The translations under genes were made by a program, and so were the position numbers. A DNA stretch of 64,000 nucleotides, from contig PTFA01000158.1 in the NCBI GenBank assembly GCA_003342895.1, positions 507,921 to 571,920 on the forward strand, written 5' to 3'. The DNA is from Casuarius casuarius. Taxonomy: Eukaryota; Chordata; Aves; Casuariiformes; Casuariidae. The notes beneath the pieces were generated by a model. The model saw nothing but the letters and a program-made list of their open reading frames with translations, was not told where the DNA came from and searched no databases. Positions 12,701 through 21,710 of this stretch are shown piece by piece; positions within the stretch are counted from its first letter, which is position 1, and each line of letters opens with the position of its first letter.

Positions 12701-15700
12701 ATACTTCTTTCTTAATATACTTAATTGTCAAAAAGCAGTATACAAGCAATGAAAACTACAAGTATTACCATCTGCTCATACAGTAGGCATGAAAACTTAC
12801 CGATTTATTTAAAAATTTAGGATTCACATGGATGCTAGAAGTATTCACATTTGGGGGCAGAGGTTTAATTGGCCAAGCAGGATCTAATGAGTTGACTCTG
12901 ACATCAAGGGCATATAGTTTCTTCAAAGGAAAAATATCATCCCATGTGGAGCGTAATTTAAATAAACTTTTCCTAGTATTTTCATCCACCTAAAACAATA
13001 AAACAATTCTATGGCTTGTTAAGTTAATATAAAACAACTTTTTACACTTTTCTGTAAAACTTATTTCAGTTATTTTATACTTGTATCAATAGTTTGTGAT
13101 TTTAACACATTCAGCTGGCTATGCAGAATTTATAAACAGTGCAGATGTGCTTTACGATTCATACATCTATACCAACAGAAGCAGTAATAGCAGCTTCAAT
13201 GTGGAGTAATTGTTTCAAGGCCACTTGAAGGTTTTATTGTATATTACCATTCTCTATCAGAATTTTCTTTCAACTTTTCCATTACTGAAATTCTCATTTT
13301 ACTTGCCCATTTTCTGTGAAAAACACAGTGACAAAAATACTGGAAGGCAACAGCCTTTAAGACAATAGGGTATTCAAGTGCCTGTCCTGAATGGGATATA
13401 ATGATCACCGGCAAAAAGAGAACGACAAATCACAGATCGAAAACAAGAGTATGCTGTTCGCCTGTTCAGTCACTGAAAAACTTCTTCCAGTAAAAACAAC
13501 AAAAAGGGTATTAGGTAAAATTAGTCCAATTATATTTCAGTTCAACTGCAAAATTACACCTGTGAACTACAAATGAAGTGCCCTTGTAGGTCTAGTCCCT
13601 ACATTATCTTTTCATTAACTGTTAGTTTGAGTTACCTCATGAAAGTAAGTTAAATTTTGCTTTACAGTAAATTTCTAATCCACCAGATAACCTGAGTGGT
13701 TAACTTAAAAAGATAAATAAGTGAGGACACAACATATGCAGCTGCCTAGTGTGAATATGCTAAATCAGTCATTAAATATTGGCCCTTAAATGCCTTTTGC
13801 TGCAGTTTTATTTTTAAGGTATTACAGCAAGACATGCAATAGTCTAGAAACATTGTTTGTTGGGGTTTTTTTGTTTGTTTTTTGGTACTTCAATAAAATC
13901 AATTAGTAGATAGCTATTTTGAAGGCGATTCTATCCAAGTTTCAACAAAAGGGTATGAAGTTCACTACAAAAGCTGCTGAAATGACAGGCAAAAGTATCC
14001 GACTCCATTAAGTGTTTAAAGATACCTTAGTGACCATTTACTGATAAAACAAAATTTGTAACAACATAAACAATGGAATTTAGTTTGTCTTGTACCATCA
14101 CCAACTAAGCTATTGGAAATGACTGCTACTTTGTACATACATATTAAATAAGCATAAATAAAACACTCTAGTTAGCTTAGTAGACTGTTAACCTACAAAC
14201 TCAAAAAATTATCCAGAGCTCCAGCCGCAAGAAGGTTAAATGCAACTCAGTGAATGAGCATTCACAATACAATACGGAAAAAAACCAAGTACAACTTCTA
14301 CTTATCGACCTATTCTAACACAGGAGTTTAAACTTTGTGTTCATTATTGCAAGCTATTCCCTAATTAGTCAACCATTTCACCTCTGAAAACCATATATAA
14401 AGCATACTGAGATCTCAGATCCTCACTGATATGTGGAGATAGATAAATATGCAAAAGACCCTCTCATTCATGAGATGCCACTTTCTTATCATGGCATACA
14501 GGAAAACACAGAACTTAACCCTTCATTTTTGATCCAACTTAAGCACATTCAAGTCCAGTCTTCCAAAACTGGACTTTGATTTGCCTTTCTTACTAAGGAC
14601 TAAGCACCATTACTTCACTGGGTTTAAAGATTAAGAACAAAAAAATGAATGAAAAGGTCAGCCGTTCTTGATGTTGAGTGATTACTGAACACTTATTTGT
14701 AACATCATACAGCAATACAGTCTAAGTCTTTCTCCCTAGCATTTTTTTAATCACAGACCACCAGAAGAGTATCAGGTGTCAGTGATTTTCAGTCTTCACA
14801 GTTGAAACACTCATTTTGCCACATTACAAATAAAGTAATTTAGACTAACCTAATCAACTACATGAGAGAGACAAGAGCTGAGAAATCCACAAGAAGAAAC
14901 TGAGTCTCAGTATAGTTAATAGTCTTTATGCCAAGACTATCTTAAAAATAAATCAACAATTCATAATTAATCAGTCTATACATTACAAAAAGTCCTTCCA
15001 GGTGAGCAATTATTAATGAAAAATTGTTATTAAATCTTGCCCGGAAAGAAAGACTATAGAAGTTTATGAACTTAATTAAATGCAACTTTGCGGCTTTCAG
15101 CTAACACAGAATTTACATGCTTGACGACAACACAAATATCCTTTCACATTATACATAACAATACTAAGATTTAAGAAAACCAATCAACTCCTATAATTCA
15201 CCACCCAAGAAAACCCAGAACTGAAAGCATATATTTATTTCACCAGGAACAAATTTTGCTTAGAATACAGAACTTTTCTGAAAGTGTATATACCTTTTCA
15301 AATACACAAATAAATGTTGCAACTAGGTTTTTAGTAAATGCAGTAAGATACTCTCTTCCCACATTCTTGACAATGGAATCCATAAGGTACATAACTGGGA
15401 GCTTCTCTGATGCAGGAGCCTGGAGTAATAAGAAGAAACTGAGAAGTTTAGTACAACAAAAATATACTTTAAGCTTTTTAAATAAAGGGATTACCGATCC
15501 CAGAAATACAGACCTCTCTTTCGGTTGCCACTATAAACACCAAGGGATTTGCTTGGGATTTTTTGGTTTTTTTACAAAAACTTAAACTGGAAAAGAGATA
15601 CTCAGTTCAAGTACCAGGCAGTGTGTCTACCACAAAAAAGTAGTAACATCTTAGGTTATTCTCTTTGGGTATGAGAGCTTTGGGCAAAAAACAAGAAAAA

Positions 15701-18700
15701 AAGAAGCCCACAAGACAATATTGCTGCTAGTGTACTGAGTGTAACCTTTCAAAACCCATTGAGAAAGTAATTTTAAGTTAGCAGGAAACCATCGTGAGCA
15801 ACTGAAGGAACTTCTAGAAGTTGTTTATAATTCAAACCTCCTTGAATGCAGTTTTTCTGGATTTCACAGAACGCAAGTCAGACTTCTGGCAAAAAGCCCA
15901 AATCAGTGAACTTCCGTAATGTAGGTTTTATGTTGAATGTCACAGTCTTTTTGTAAACTACATGCAGAATAGGTCACAGTTATTTCATTGTAATCCAAAG
16001 AAATAGAGCAAGGAGTCCCATTCTCTCTCGGCACTTGTAGATATCTACAGTCAGATTTTCATGATGCATGCAAAATGTGCAGTTCAAACAAAGTTCTACA
16101 TCCAAACAAAATTCAGTCATGGAGCTGACCGGGTAAGAGTACAGATGAACTCACAAACTGCAACCATGATTTTCAGGGAAGGGAGTCTTCATACTCTGGA
16201 CACACCTTTGTTACAAGAGGTTTGCTTTTTTTTTTTAAATTTCATACTCAAGACTTGTACCAAACTTGTGCGATAAAAGTGTGGTGACGCTGGACTGCTA
16301 GAGCAACTTCTAATGTAAACGAAGCACCACTGGCCCAAATCAAAATGATTTTAATGCCCACCACTGGCTTTCACAAGCAGATGGCACAGCAAAGTTCCAG
16401 AAAGCATCAGCAAGTACACAGACTTGTTGAAGTGGACAACAGAAAAGACAACACTACAAGCTGTGTGTTGACCGTGATCCCCTTAGAAGAACATCCATTC
16501 ATAATACTTAAGTTCCATTCACCATCTGGTACGCTTAGGATAAAACCAGAATAACTTAACTCACTGCTCATTTTAAACAGGCTAGTTTTAAACAGAACAG
16601 GCTAGTAGATTCATTAATGACACCTTACTTCACAACCCCACTGTCCAGACAAGTGTGTGGAAGTGCTCTTGCTTTACAGTTTTATATTTAATTCCTTCCC
16701 AATTAAGGTGGCTTATAGAGGGGCACTGAGTCAACAGTATTTTATATGGGTAAATCACGGTGGTTTCTCACTCTTAAATGTGTCTTCACTTACAACATAT
16801 TAAATACATTCCATTGTATTTCCATGACCTGAAACTTAATACTGAAGAGGACTTCGGAATGTCTTGTTAATTAGGGGGAAGGTTACTGCCTTTGTGCACA
16901 TCCAAAGTAGTAAAAACAGGCAGGTGATGTATCTTCATACATTAAAAGACAGAAAAGCATACCCTAAGATAGCTAAAACTAATTGCAGCACATTAGAAGC
17001 ATGCTTTACAGCAGTTCTATTACCTAATCCGAATGTTGAACACTGTAAATGAGCTAATATGCAATGGTGTTAGAACAAACATCTCTCTAGCCACAGAAAA
17101 TAAAGACTGGGGGTCTAAAGCTACTTAATAGTAAAATGTCTGTAAATATTGGGTTTTTTTAATACGGTCTGCACAACAGCACATCAAAAATACTATTTTA
17201 AACTGCTCTGAATGCCTCCCATTATTAAAAAAAGTGACACTAAAAGTGCACAGCTACTGACTTTCAAAGTCAGCTTTTAGTGAAACACAGAGCTGTCTCA
17301 CCAGCACCTATGCCCAAGAGCTACTGACATACTTTATATTCTTCCATTTCATCAATGTATGGAAGTAGTTCACTATACTCAGGTAAGCTTAAAGTTTGAG
17401 ACGCTGGGGAATCCATTCAGTAGCAAACGCACTATAAAAAGTTTAACCACCACCTTCATTACACATCAGGCTGTTAAAAGTAATCAATCACACATGGAAG
17501 CACTGCAAGCTGGTAAGGAAGCCTATTTCAAAACATGACACATAGAATTATAAGTTTAGCAGCAAACCCCACTTCACATAAGCTACTCAGGTGTTCCTTT
17601 TTAAGAACCAGGACTTAAATATGGCTGGAATATTTAAGTCTTCACTTCTGGAAGTGTTTATTATGTCAAGATATCTAGCACATATTCCATTAACCACAAA
17701 AGGGAATCCCAGATTTGAATGTATTTTGTTTTCAGGCAGTCTCTATAGTATCCCCTAACAAGAAAGACACCCACATGACACTAACCAAAAAGCAGGGCGG
17801 CTCAGCGTAATCACCAGAACACAGAAGAACACTAACTCTGAGCTTATCAGCATGATATTAAAGACTTCATTACAGAATTCCCGCTGTTCTTTCAAATAAT
17901 GTATGAAAGCTATTGTTGGAAATGTGTGGCTCTTTATTAGTTTCCTAAAGGGTTTCAACCTTAAAATCGTATCTAGTAACTGAACCCCAAGTCACAAACT
18001 TGTGAAAAATTTTGTTTAAAAAATAACATTGTAAATAAATGGGTCTTGGAAACAGATTCTGCACTATACAATGGTAAATAAAAAGACAAATACATATTTC
18101 ACACTTTTTATTTACAAATTTTATAATACCAGTCACACATTTCATAACCATTTATTAAATTGTAAAGCAGACCACTCAGTTTTACACTAAACAAACTGTC
18201 TCCAGGCAACACTTTTTAAAAGTGGCTTAGTAAAGGAGATCACTTTCCCAGGAACAACTAAAAACTTCGCTTGTATAACCATAGTCACGAACAGTAACTA
18301 GGCAAAACTAACCATTGATACAGGATTTAAGACATCTTTAAAAAACACACTTCAGGGCAGGCTCTAAAATCACCCAAAAATGAAGAAATTTGACAGCATT
18401 GGTATTTATCACAAATCATTTTATATACATCCACTGCCCTTTAAGAGATATAATGGTGAGATCTATTAGATTATGAGGTCACCTCCCCAAAGAATGGCCG
18501 AACTCAGCCACTGGCAGCATTTAAAACTAAACTGGAAGAGGTCTGTGGAACACTAAAAAGCCATCCTGCATCGACAGAAAGATGTATTAAGTAACTTAAG
18601 AGATCTTTCCCTCCCCATCATTAAATAGTACAATTCTCACCATTATAAACCACGATTTAAAGCCAAAGGAAAAAAGCCTTTGAACACCTGATATCAGAGG

Positions 18701-20479
18701 GAGCAAGGGAAACAACGGGGGAGGGGTGACTGCCAAGAATAGGGGGGAGTGAAAGAAGAACCCTTTCCACATAAAAATCTCCTGTTAAAAAGGTGCAGTA
18801 AACCCCCATCTGTGTGCTGTGGCTGACTGATGTCAGCAACTGCCTGGGTTGGGCTCAGAGGGAGCCTCCTCTTTCCCTTCTTTTTATATCATGTGCCTTT
18901 CAGACGCCATGTTAGGATCCTACAGGCTGCTGCAGTTTCTACAGTCAGGGAGAATTTCTTCTTCCCCATCCTCAACCAAAAAACTTCTCTAGCCAAAACA
19001 GATTAAATGCACACGCAATACTATGCTCTAGTCAGGGCGCAGATCTCCTGAAATCCAAACAGATTACCCTAAACTCCCCAAAAATTTCTCTAATCAGGCA
19101 GAGCAAAACAACCCCCATGACCACCACACACACACTTCTCTAACCGGAGCAGATTATCACCTTTCACCCACAAACTTTTCTGAAAGGGGCCCCCAATTAA
19201 TGTCTCAAGTAAGCACAGGGAAAAAATAGTCTTATCTTCCAAATCGTAACTGATACTTAAAACTCACTATATTTAACCTTTAAGAAGTGGACAATTTGTA
19301 TGTTATAAACTCAGCCTTATTTTCAATCCTTCAAATTAAGGAAAAAAAAAACCTCCACAAATCTCTCCTCCCAACAGCCCCTCTCTAATGATCGCAATAC
19401 TCATCTACTGTAGAAATCGCTAAATGTTTAGACACCGGATTAGAGACACTGAATACTGGCTCCATGTAGGGGAAAACCCAGCTACAAGGGCGAGGTACTG
19501 CTGCCCAGTCACTGCCAGGCCGCCATGTTGTGTGTCTGGTATTTACACGGGACTTAAATCCCGAGCCACGCTGCCCTCCCAACGCTTTTGGTGGGACAAG
19601 TCCCAAACCCTCCCCTACTACGAACACCCCTCCTCTGCGGCAGGGTGGTGTGGGGGCTGTTCCCCTCCCTCGAGTCCCCTGCTCCCTATGGGGGGGGGGG
19701 GAAGGTGTAGAAGAAGGAGCTTTAAGCTTAGCGGTGAAAGGAGGAGCCCCCGACGCCTCGCCCCATGCTTCCTGATCCCACCTGGGACTCGTTTCCCTCC
19801 ACCTGTTTCCCCGCAGCGACCCCAAGCTCCTCGCCCTCTCACCAGTGCCTCGGCCAGGGTGCCTCCTCCCCCGCCCGAGCCCCGGGCGCCCTCTAACTTC
19901 GCCGAAAACCTGCCCCCCGCCACTGCCTCCGTGTGCCCCGAAGTCCCCTGCCTCGCCACCCGCCCGCTCCCGAGCCCAGCTGCCCCCACCCGCCACTGGC
20001 CTCCTCACCCCACCTGGCTCCTGTCCTCCTCCGAGACTCCCGCTCGTTCTCGCCCCACTTCCCGTCTCCTAGCCCCTCTCATCCCCTCTTCGTTCTCTCT
20101 CCCCTGCCCCCTTTCTGCCCTCCTCCTCCTCTCCCCCTCAGCCCGCCGCTACCCGGCTCCGCCCGCGCCCCTCCGCAGGCCCTCGCCCCCACGCCCTTGC
20201 TCCTAGCCCCGAGGCCGCCCTAGCCCGCTGCCCCGGCCTGTCCCCCCCCAGCAGTATAGGTAGGAGTAGTAGTCGGTGGAATATAAAAACCTTGGCGATT
20301 TGCGCCTCGATCAGGGAGACGATGTCCTTGGCGAAGGGCACGTTCTCCTCGGCCAGGATGGTCAGCATGTTGATGTGCGGCTTGCTGTTAAACGTCAGGT
20401 CCTCCAGCGACGACTGGTAATCGCGGCACGCGTCCTCCCGGGCCTCGCTGCTACCAGCGCTGCTCTCCGGGGCCGACAT
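570..20479 (-). CDS. PCF11: PCF11, cleavage and polyadenylation factor subunit (16 coding exons)
   Basis: PCF11 pairs with CLP1 in cleavage factor II in the nucleus. It bridges the RNA polymerase II CTD to pre-mRNA 3'-end cleavage and termination. The spliced frame joins 16 exons (listed separately) into 1708 residues. The CTD-interacting domain spans roughly residues 14-142, a Gln/Leu-rich coil about 195-232, a Lys/Arg/Ser-rich region about 250-600 with RSRSRSPKSRSP, an FEGP/FDGP repeat region about 940-1240, and two zinc-binding modules in exons 12 and 14-15. The start codon (20477-20479) opens MSAPESS and runs into the conserved EDACRDYQSSLEDLTF. From memory, the human protein is about 1555 residues, so this one is longer, apparently mainly in the FEGP region. 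Transcription runs right to left from the CpG island at 20.5-21 kb. Identity rests on near-identity with recalled vertebrate PCF11 at both ends and on uninterrupted phase. Confidence 0.97.
1395..1430 (-). CDS. PCF11: PCF11 exon 15, 36-nt microexon-like exon
   Basis: Residues 1626-1637, IYHPSCYEDYQN. It supplies the His and Cys that complete the second zinc site begun in exon 14. The acceptor is CTTTTCAG|ATTTAC and the donor AAAAC|GTAAGT. Its 12 codons match the recalled vertebrate protein exactly, which supports this very short exon. Confidence 0.96.
1937..2029 (-). CDS. PCF11: PCF11 exon 14 (second zinc module, first half)
   Basis: Residues 1595-1625 (31 codons). SCEICQEQFEQYWDEEEEEW gives the first Cys-x2-Cys pair of the C-terminal zinc site, followed by HLKNAIRVDEK. 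The acceptor is TTTTCAG and the donor AAAAG|GTAATC. Confidence 0.97.
2030..3121 (-). other. PCF11: PCF11 intron 13
   Basis: AT-rich intron of 1.09 kb with no recognisable element. The other introns (12382-12800, 11299-12189, 9925-10189, 9633-9734, 5304-5993, 4650-5183, 3928-4534, 3278-3743, 1431-1936 and 786-1394) likewise show only canonical splice sites and low-complexity runs. Confidence 0.8.
3122..3277 (-). CDS. PCF11: PCF11 exon 13 (linker between zinc modules)
   Basis: Residues 1543-1594 (52 codons). DWIEFEEIADLEERAKSQFF continues the CLP1-binding region, followed by a charged helix and PAGPAGADE. Both splice sites are canonical (CTCTTAG; GATGAG|GTATGT). Confidence 0.97.
3744..3927 (-). 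CDS. PCF11: PCF11 exon 12 (first zinc-binding module)
   Basis: Residues 1481-1542 (184 nt). It contains RYDSVINRLYTGIQCYSCG and then DVYADHLDWHYRQ, giving a Cys-x2-Cys and His-x3-His zinc site. It ends VTHRRWYYSLT. By homology to yeast Pcf11, the segment between the two zinc modules binds CLP1. Confidence 0.97.
4535..4649 (-). CDS. PCF11: PCF11 exon 11
   Basis: Residues 1443-1481 (115 nt). It is an acidic stretch (EEEEDDQDQSEDQDVPDL) followed by TNFTVEELRQ, leading into the first zinc module. The donor is AGACA|GTGCGT. Confidence 0.94.
5184..5303 (-). CDS. PCF11: PCF11 exon 10
   Basis: Residues 1403-1443 (120 nt). It encodes ALPHSYPDNHLGQLDVNELF and AKLLSTGILKLSKTDSTSA. The conserved NELFAKLLSTGIL helix is characteristic of vertebrate PCF11. 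The acceptor is TCCCTAG and the donor GCAC|GTATGT. Confidence 0.94.
5994..6081 (-). CDS. PCF11: PCF11 exon 9
   Basis: Residues 1374-1403 (88 nt, ending with one base of a Gly codon). It encodes VALMSAQPGPYGQGQQYLPN and PGSFVQNPAG. The acceptor is TTTACAG|GTGGCT and the donor AGCAG|GTGTGT. Confidence 0.92.
6082..7427 (-). other. PCF11: PCF11 intron 8
   Basis: AT-rich 1.35-kb intron bounded by GTAAGA and TTTTACAG. I see no further exon, repeat or structured element. Confidence 0.8.
7428..8911 (-). CDS. PCF11: PCF11 exon 8 (FEGP-repeat exon)
   Basis: Residues 879-1373 (1484 nt). A lead-in with SPFSERFKRARYEDPDKAPF is followed by a Gly/Pro/Arg-rich array. I count 12 exact FEGP motifs and three FDGP, plus related LEGP, IDGP, VDGP and LDGP forms, usually preceded by Leu-Arg. 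The end becomes Gly/Asn/Phe-rich and closes GNFNNISVGNNQ. FEGP repeats are a known vertebrate PCF11 feature. The donor is AATCAG|GTAAGA. Confidence 0.94.
8040..8345 (-). repeat. PCF11: 60-bp in-frame tandem repeat within exon 8
   Basis: About four consecutive, nearly identical 60-bp units encode LRFEGPHGQPLGPHGQPGGG (20 residues) with small changes (PRG, HLQ, PVG, HGPS). Shorter 39-45 bp relatives flank them. The high DNA identity between units indicates recent unequal crossing-over or replication slippage. Confidence 0.85.
8912..8992 (-). other. PCF11: PCF11 intron 7, 81 nt, open reading frame preserved
   Basis: The intron has GTATGT and TTTGTTTAG ends. It is exactly 27 codons long and has no in-frame stop, so a retained transcript would insert 27 mostly hydrophobic residues and keep the frame. 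Confidence 0.8.
8993..9632 (-). CDS. PCF11: PCF11 exon 7
   Basis: Residues 666-879 (640 nt, ending with one base of a Gly codon). It starts ANERLASGEITQDEFLVVAH, a conserved helical block, and contains LKKKPLLSDAELTYYEHKAK. A charged segment including DEFREALRQQGK leads to the end. The acceptor is TATTACAG and the donor GCTG|GTATGT. Confidence 0.94.
9735..9924 (-). CDS. PCF11: PCF11 exon 6
   Basis: Residues 602-665 (190 nt, completing the split Asn codon). It contains the conserved GILSPRAPKQQHRLSVDANL and ends ASKRELLKK. It is flanked by CTTTCAG|CTCACA and AGAAG|GTAACA. Confidence 0.94.
10190..11298 (-). CDS. PCF11: PCF11 exon 5 (charged/RS region)
   Basis: Residues 233-602 (1109 nt, leaving two bases of a split codon). 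It opens AVSLSVQQ and is dominated by Lys, Glu, Arg and Ser. NRDPRLNR and KRDPRLKKHL are short repeated DPR-type motifs, and there is an SR-like run at RKRSRSRSPKSRSP. It ends KRWKSGWEENK. The segment is predicted to be disordered. The donor is AAAAA|GTAAGT. Confidence 0.95.
12190..12381 (-). CDS. PCF11: PCF11 exon 4 (Gln/Leu-rich coil)
   Basis: Residues 169-232 (64 codons). A Pro/Ser/Thr-rich linker leads into NLTQEQLIRQQLLAKQKQLL, a predicted coiled coil. The exon is bounded by TTTTTAG|CCAGAG and AGTTG|GTGAGT. Confidence 0.94.
12801..12989 (-). CDS. PCF11: PCF11 exon 3
   Basis: Residues 106-168 (63 codons). It opens VDENTRKSLFKLRSTWDDIF, the end of the CTD-interacting domain, and continues with LDPAWPIKPLPPNVNTSSIH. 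The acceptor is GTTTTAG|GTGGAT and the donor ATCG|GTAAGT. Confidence 0.96.
12990..15293 (-). other. PCF11: PCF11 intron 2
   Basis: AT-rich 2.3-kb intron. I see no coding exon, transposon or structured RNA in it, only short A/T runs. Confidence 0.8.
15294..15419 (-). CDS. PCF11: PCF11 exon 2
   Basis: Residues 64-105 (42 codons, phase 0 to 0). It holds the CID core LPVMYLMDSIVKNVGREYL, the helix region that contacts the phosphorylated CTD, then KNLVATFICVFEK. The acceptor is CTCCAG|GCTCCT and the donor AAAAG|GTATAT. Confidence 0.96.
17930..18160 (-). promoter_or_regulatory. PCF11: Candidate intronic poly(A) site cluster in PCF11 intron 1
   Basis: On the sense (minus) strand AATAAA occurs at 18151-18156, 18107-18112 and 17933-17938. 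The middle copy lies in TGTAAATAAA, so a UGUA (CFIm-type) motif abuts it. A U/GU-rich stretch follows downstream (GTGTGAAATATGTATTTG). The plus strand also carries AATAAA at 18034-18039 and 18077-18082, so the block could terminate transcription in either direction. Published work on vertebrate PCF11 reports premature polyadenylation in intron 1 as autoregulation. That this cluster is that site is an inference. Confidence 0.5.
18985..19190. repeat. Degenerate ~50-bp tandem repeat in intron 1
   Basis: Variants of TTCTCTAACCGGAGCAGATTA recur at 18985-19006, 19025-19044, 19086-19106 and 19136-19157, spaced about 40-60 bp apart. A weaker copy follows at about 19176. AC-rich spacers separate them. 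They read as decayed tandem units; I do not recognise a family. Confidence 0.5.
20291..20479 (-). CDS. PCF11: PCF11 exon 1 (coding part)
   Basis: Residues 1-63: ATG, then a variable Ser/Ala start and the first helices of the CTD-interacting domain (DYQSSLEDLTFNSKPHINML). It ends in phase 0 after AAG. The donor reads AAG|GTTTTT, a poor match to the 5' splice consensus. It is the only position that joins in frame to exon 2. Confidence 0.93.
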
Positions 20480-20600
20480 GCTCCTCCGACCGGGGCCCGC
20501 ACCAGGACCCGACCCACCGACCGAGAGCCCCCTCCCCGCGATACCCTGCCGCCGCCGCCGCCGAGCGATGCCGCCCCCCCGCCGCTGCCGCTGGGCTCCT

Positions 20601-20609
20601 CTACCGCAT
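20601..20609 (-). other. PCF11: Minimal upstream ORF (Met-Arg-stop) in the PCF11 5' leader
   Basis: On the minus strand ATGCGGTAG starts at 20609, 130 nt upstream of the main ATG and in a different frame. If included in the mRNA it would be a two-codon uORF. A second possible uORF starts at 20756 if the TSS is further upstream. Confidence 0.55.
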
Positions 20610-20701
20610 CCTCCGGGCTGCGGCTCCCGCTGGTGGTGGTGGCGCCGTCGGTGCTGCTGCTGCTGCTGCTTCAGCCGCCGCCGACTCAGTCTCAGCGCTC
20701 A

Positions 20702-20713
20702 CAAAATGGCGGC
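20702..20713 (+). promoter_or_regulatory. YY1-type motif near the PCF11 start site
   Basis: AAAATGGCGGCG is a strong match to the YY1 consensus AANATGGCGGC. It lies about 225 bp upstream of the PCF11 start codon, in the likely TSS zone of this CpG promoter. The exact TSS cannot be seen. Confidence 0.65.
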
Positions 20714-20823
20714 GGCGCCTACGGTTCGCGAACCTCTTCCTCCAACCGTTGCGTCATGTGAAATTGTTCTAAGGAAAGGGGCCGGTTGCTTGGAAAGCCC
20801 CTTTTGTTCCCTTGCTGCGTCCT

Positions 20824-21100
20824 GATTGGCTCGCGCTCCGTCTGCTCACTTTGCGATTGGCCCACCCATCACCACAGCAGCCTCTGATGGGCGACAGCCG
20901 GTCATTCGTGCCTTCTGATTGGCTCCTGCGCTGAGGCTCCGCGCTCGCTCTTGCGCTCTGGCTTCCGATTGGTTGCGCTCTCTTACTCTCCAGCTTCTGA
21001 TTCGCTGCGCCGCTTCATCCCGCCTTCCTGTACTGGCTGGAGTCGTGATTGGTGCCTCCGCGTAATCCCGCCTTTCTTCGAAGCTCCAAGCGGCGATTGC
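20824..21100 (-). promoter_or_regulatory. Array of CCAAT boxes upstream of PCF11
   Basis: GATTGG (CCAATC on the PCF11 sense strand) occurs at 20824-20829, 20855-20860, 20917-20922, 20967-20972 and 21047-21052. Near-matches lie at 20999-21004 (GATTCG) and 21095-21100 (GATTGC). All share one orientation, which fits multiple NF-Y sites. Confidence 0.75.
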
Positions 21101-21165
21101 TTCCCCCGCGTAGCCCCGCTCTCTCCCTTCCCCTCCCCCGCGCTGCTGCCGCGCCGCGCCGGGCC

Positions 21166-21415
21166 NNNNNNNNNNNNNNNNNNNNNNNNNNNNNNNNNNN
21201 NNNNNNNNNNNNNNNNNNNNNNNNNNNNNNNNNNNNNNNNNNNNNNNNNNNNNNNNNNNNNNNNNNNNNNNNNNNNNNNNNNNNNNNNNNNNNNNNNNNN
21301 NNNNNNNNNNNNNNNNNNNNNNNNNNNNNNNNNNNNNNNNNNNNNNNNNNNNNNNNNNNNNNNNNNNNNNNNNNNNNNNNNNNNNNNNNNNNNNNNNNNN
21401 NNNNNNNNNNNNNNN
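21166..21415. other. Assembly gap, 250 N
   Basis: A run of N inside the GC-rich promoter region, probably a sequencing drop-out. It may hide promoter elements or the start of a divergent transcript. Confidence 1.
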
Positions 21416-21670
21416 CCTGAGCCTCCCCCCGGGGTGAGGAGCGGCCGCCGCAACCTGCCCCGAGCGGAGCGCGGGGGCTTGGCCGGAGCGCCGGGACGCA
21501 GCGCCGACCTGCGCAGCGTGCCGGAGGGCGCTGGTTCCCGGGGCCGCGCGGGACTCCCTCAGCGGGACTGACGTGCTGGGGGGCAGGCAGGGGGCTTGGC
21601 CTGCGCCCTCCTGCGAGACCTCGCTGCCGTCCGCTGCCTCCCTCCCAACCGGTCACGCCTGATGCAAGTT

Positions 21671-21710
21671 TGTAGGTCGTGCCCCAATAAACAGAGTCGG
21701 GAAAGTGTTT
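21671..21710 (+). promoter_or_regulatory. Candidate antisense poly(A) signal
   Basis: On the plus strand TGTA (21671-21674) precedes AATAAA (21686-21691), and GTGTTTCTCGTTTT follows. Such early poly(A) signals often end promoter-upstream antisense RNAs at divergent CpG promoters. Function here is inferred. Confidence 0.35.

Larger units (their letters stand above)
15420..20290 (-). other. PCF11: PCF11 intron 1 (4.87 kb)
   Basis: This is the largest intron. Its upstream third is the GC-rich flank of the CpG island, including a G-run at 19690-19700. Around 18985-19190 it has a degenerate ~50-bp repeat, and at 17.9-18.2 kb a cluster of poly(A) signals. The remainder (15.4-17.9 kb) shows no coding exon that I can recognise. 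The acceptor before exon 2 is TACTCCAG. Confidence 0.85.

Noticed and set aside
19424..20206. 260-codon plus-strand ORF antisense to PCF11 intron 1
   Set aside because: It lies in very GC-rich DNA where stops are rare. Pro/Ser/Arg-rich composition, overlapping ORFs in the other frames and no domain point to chance.
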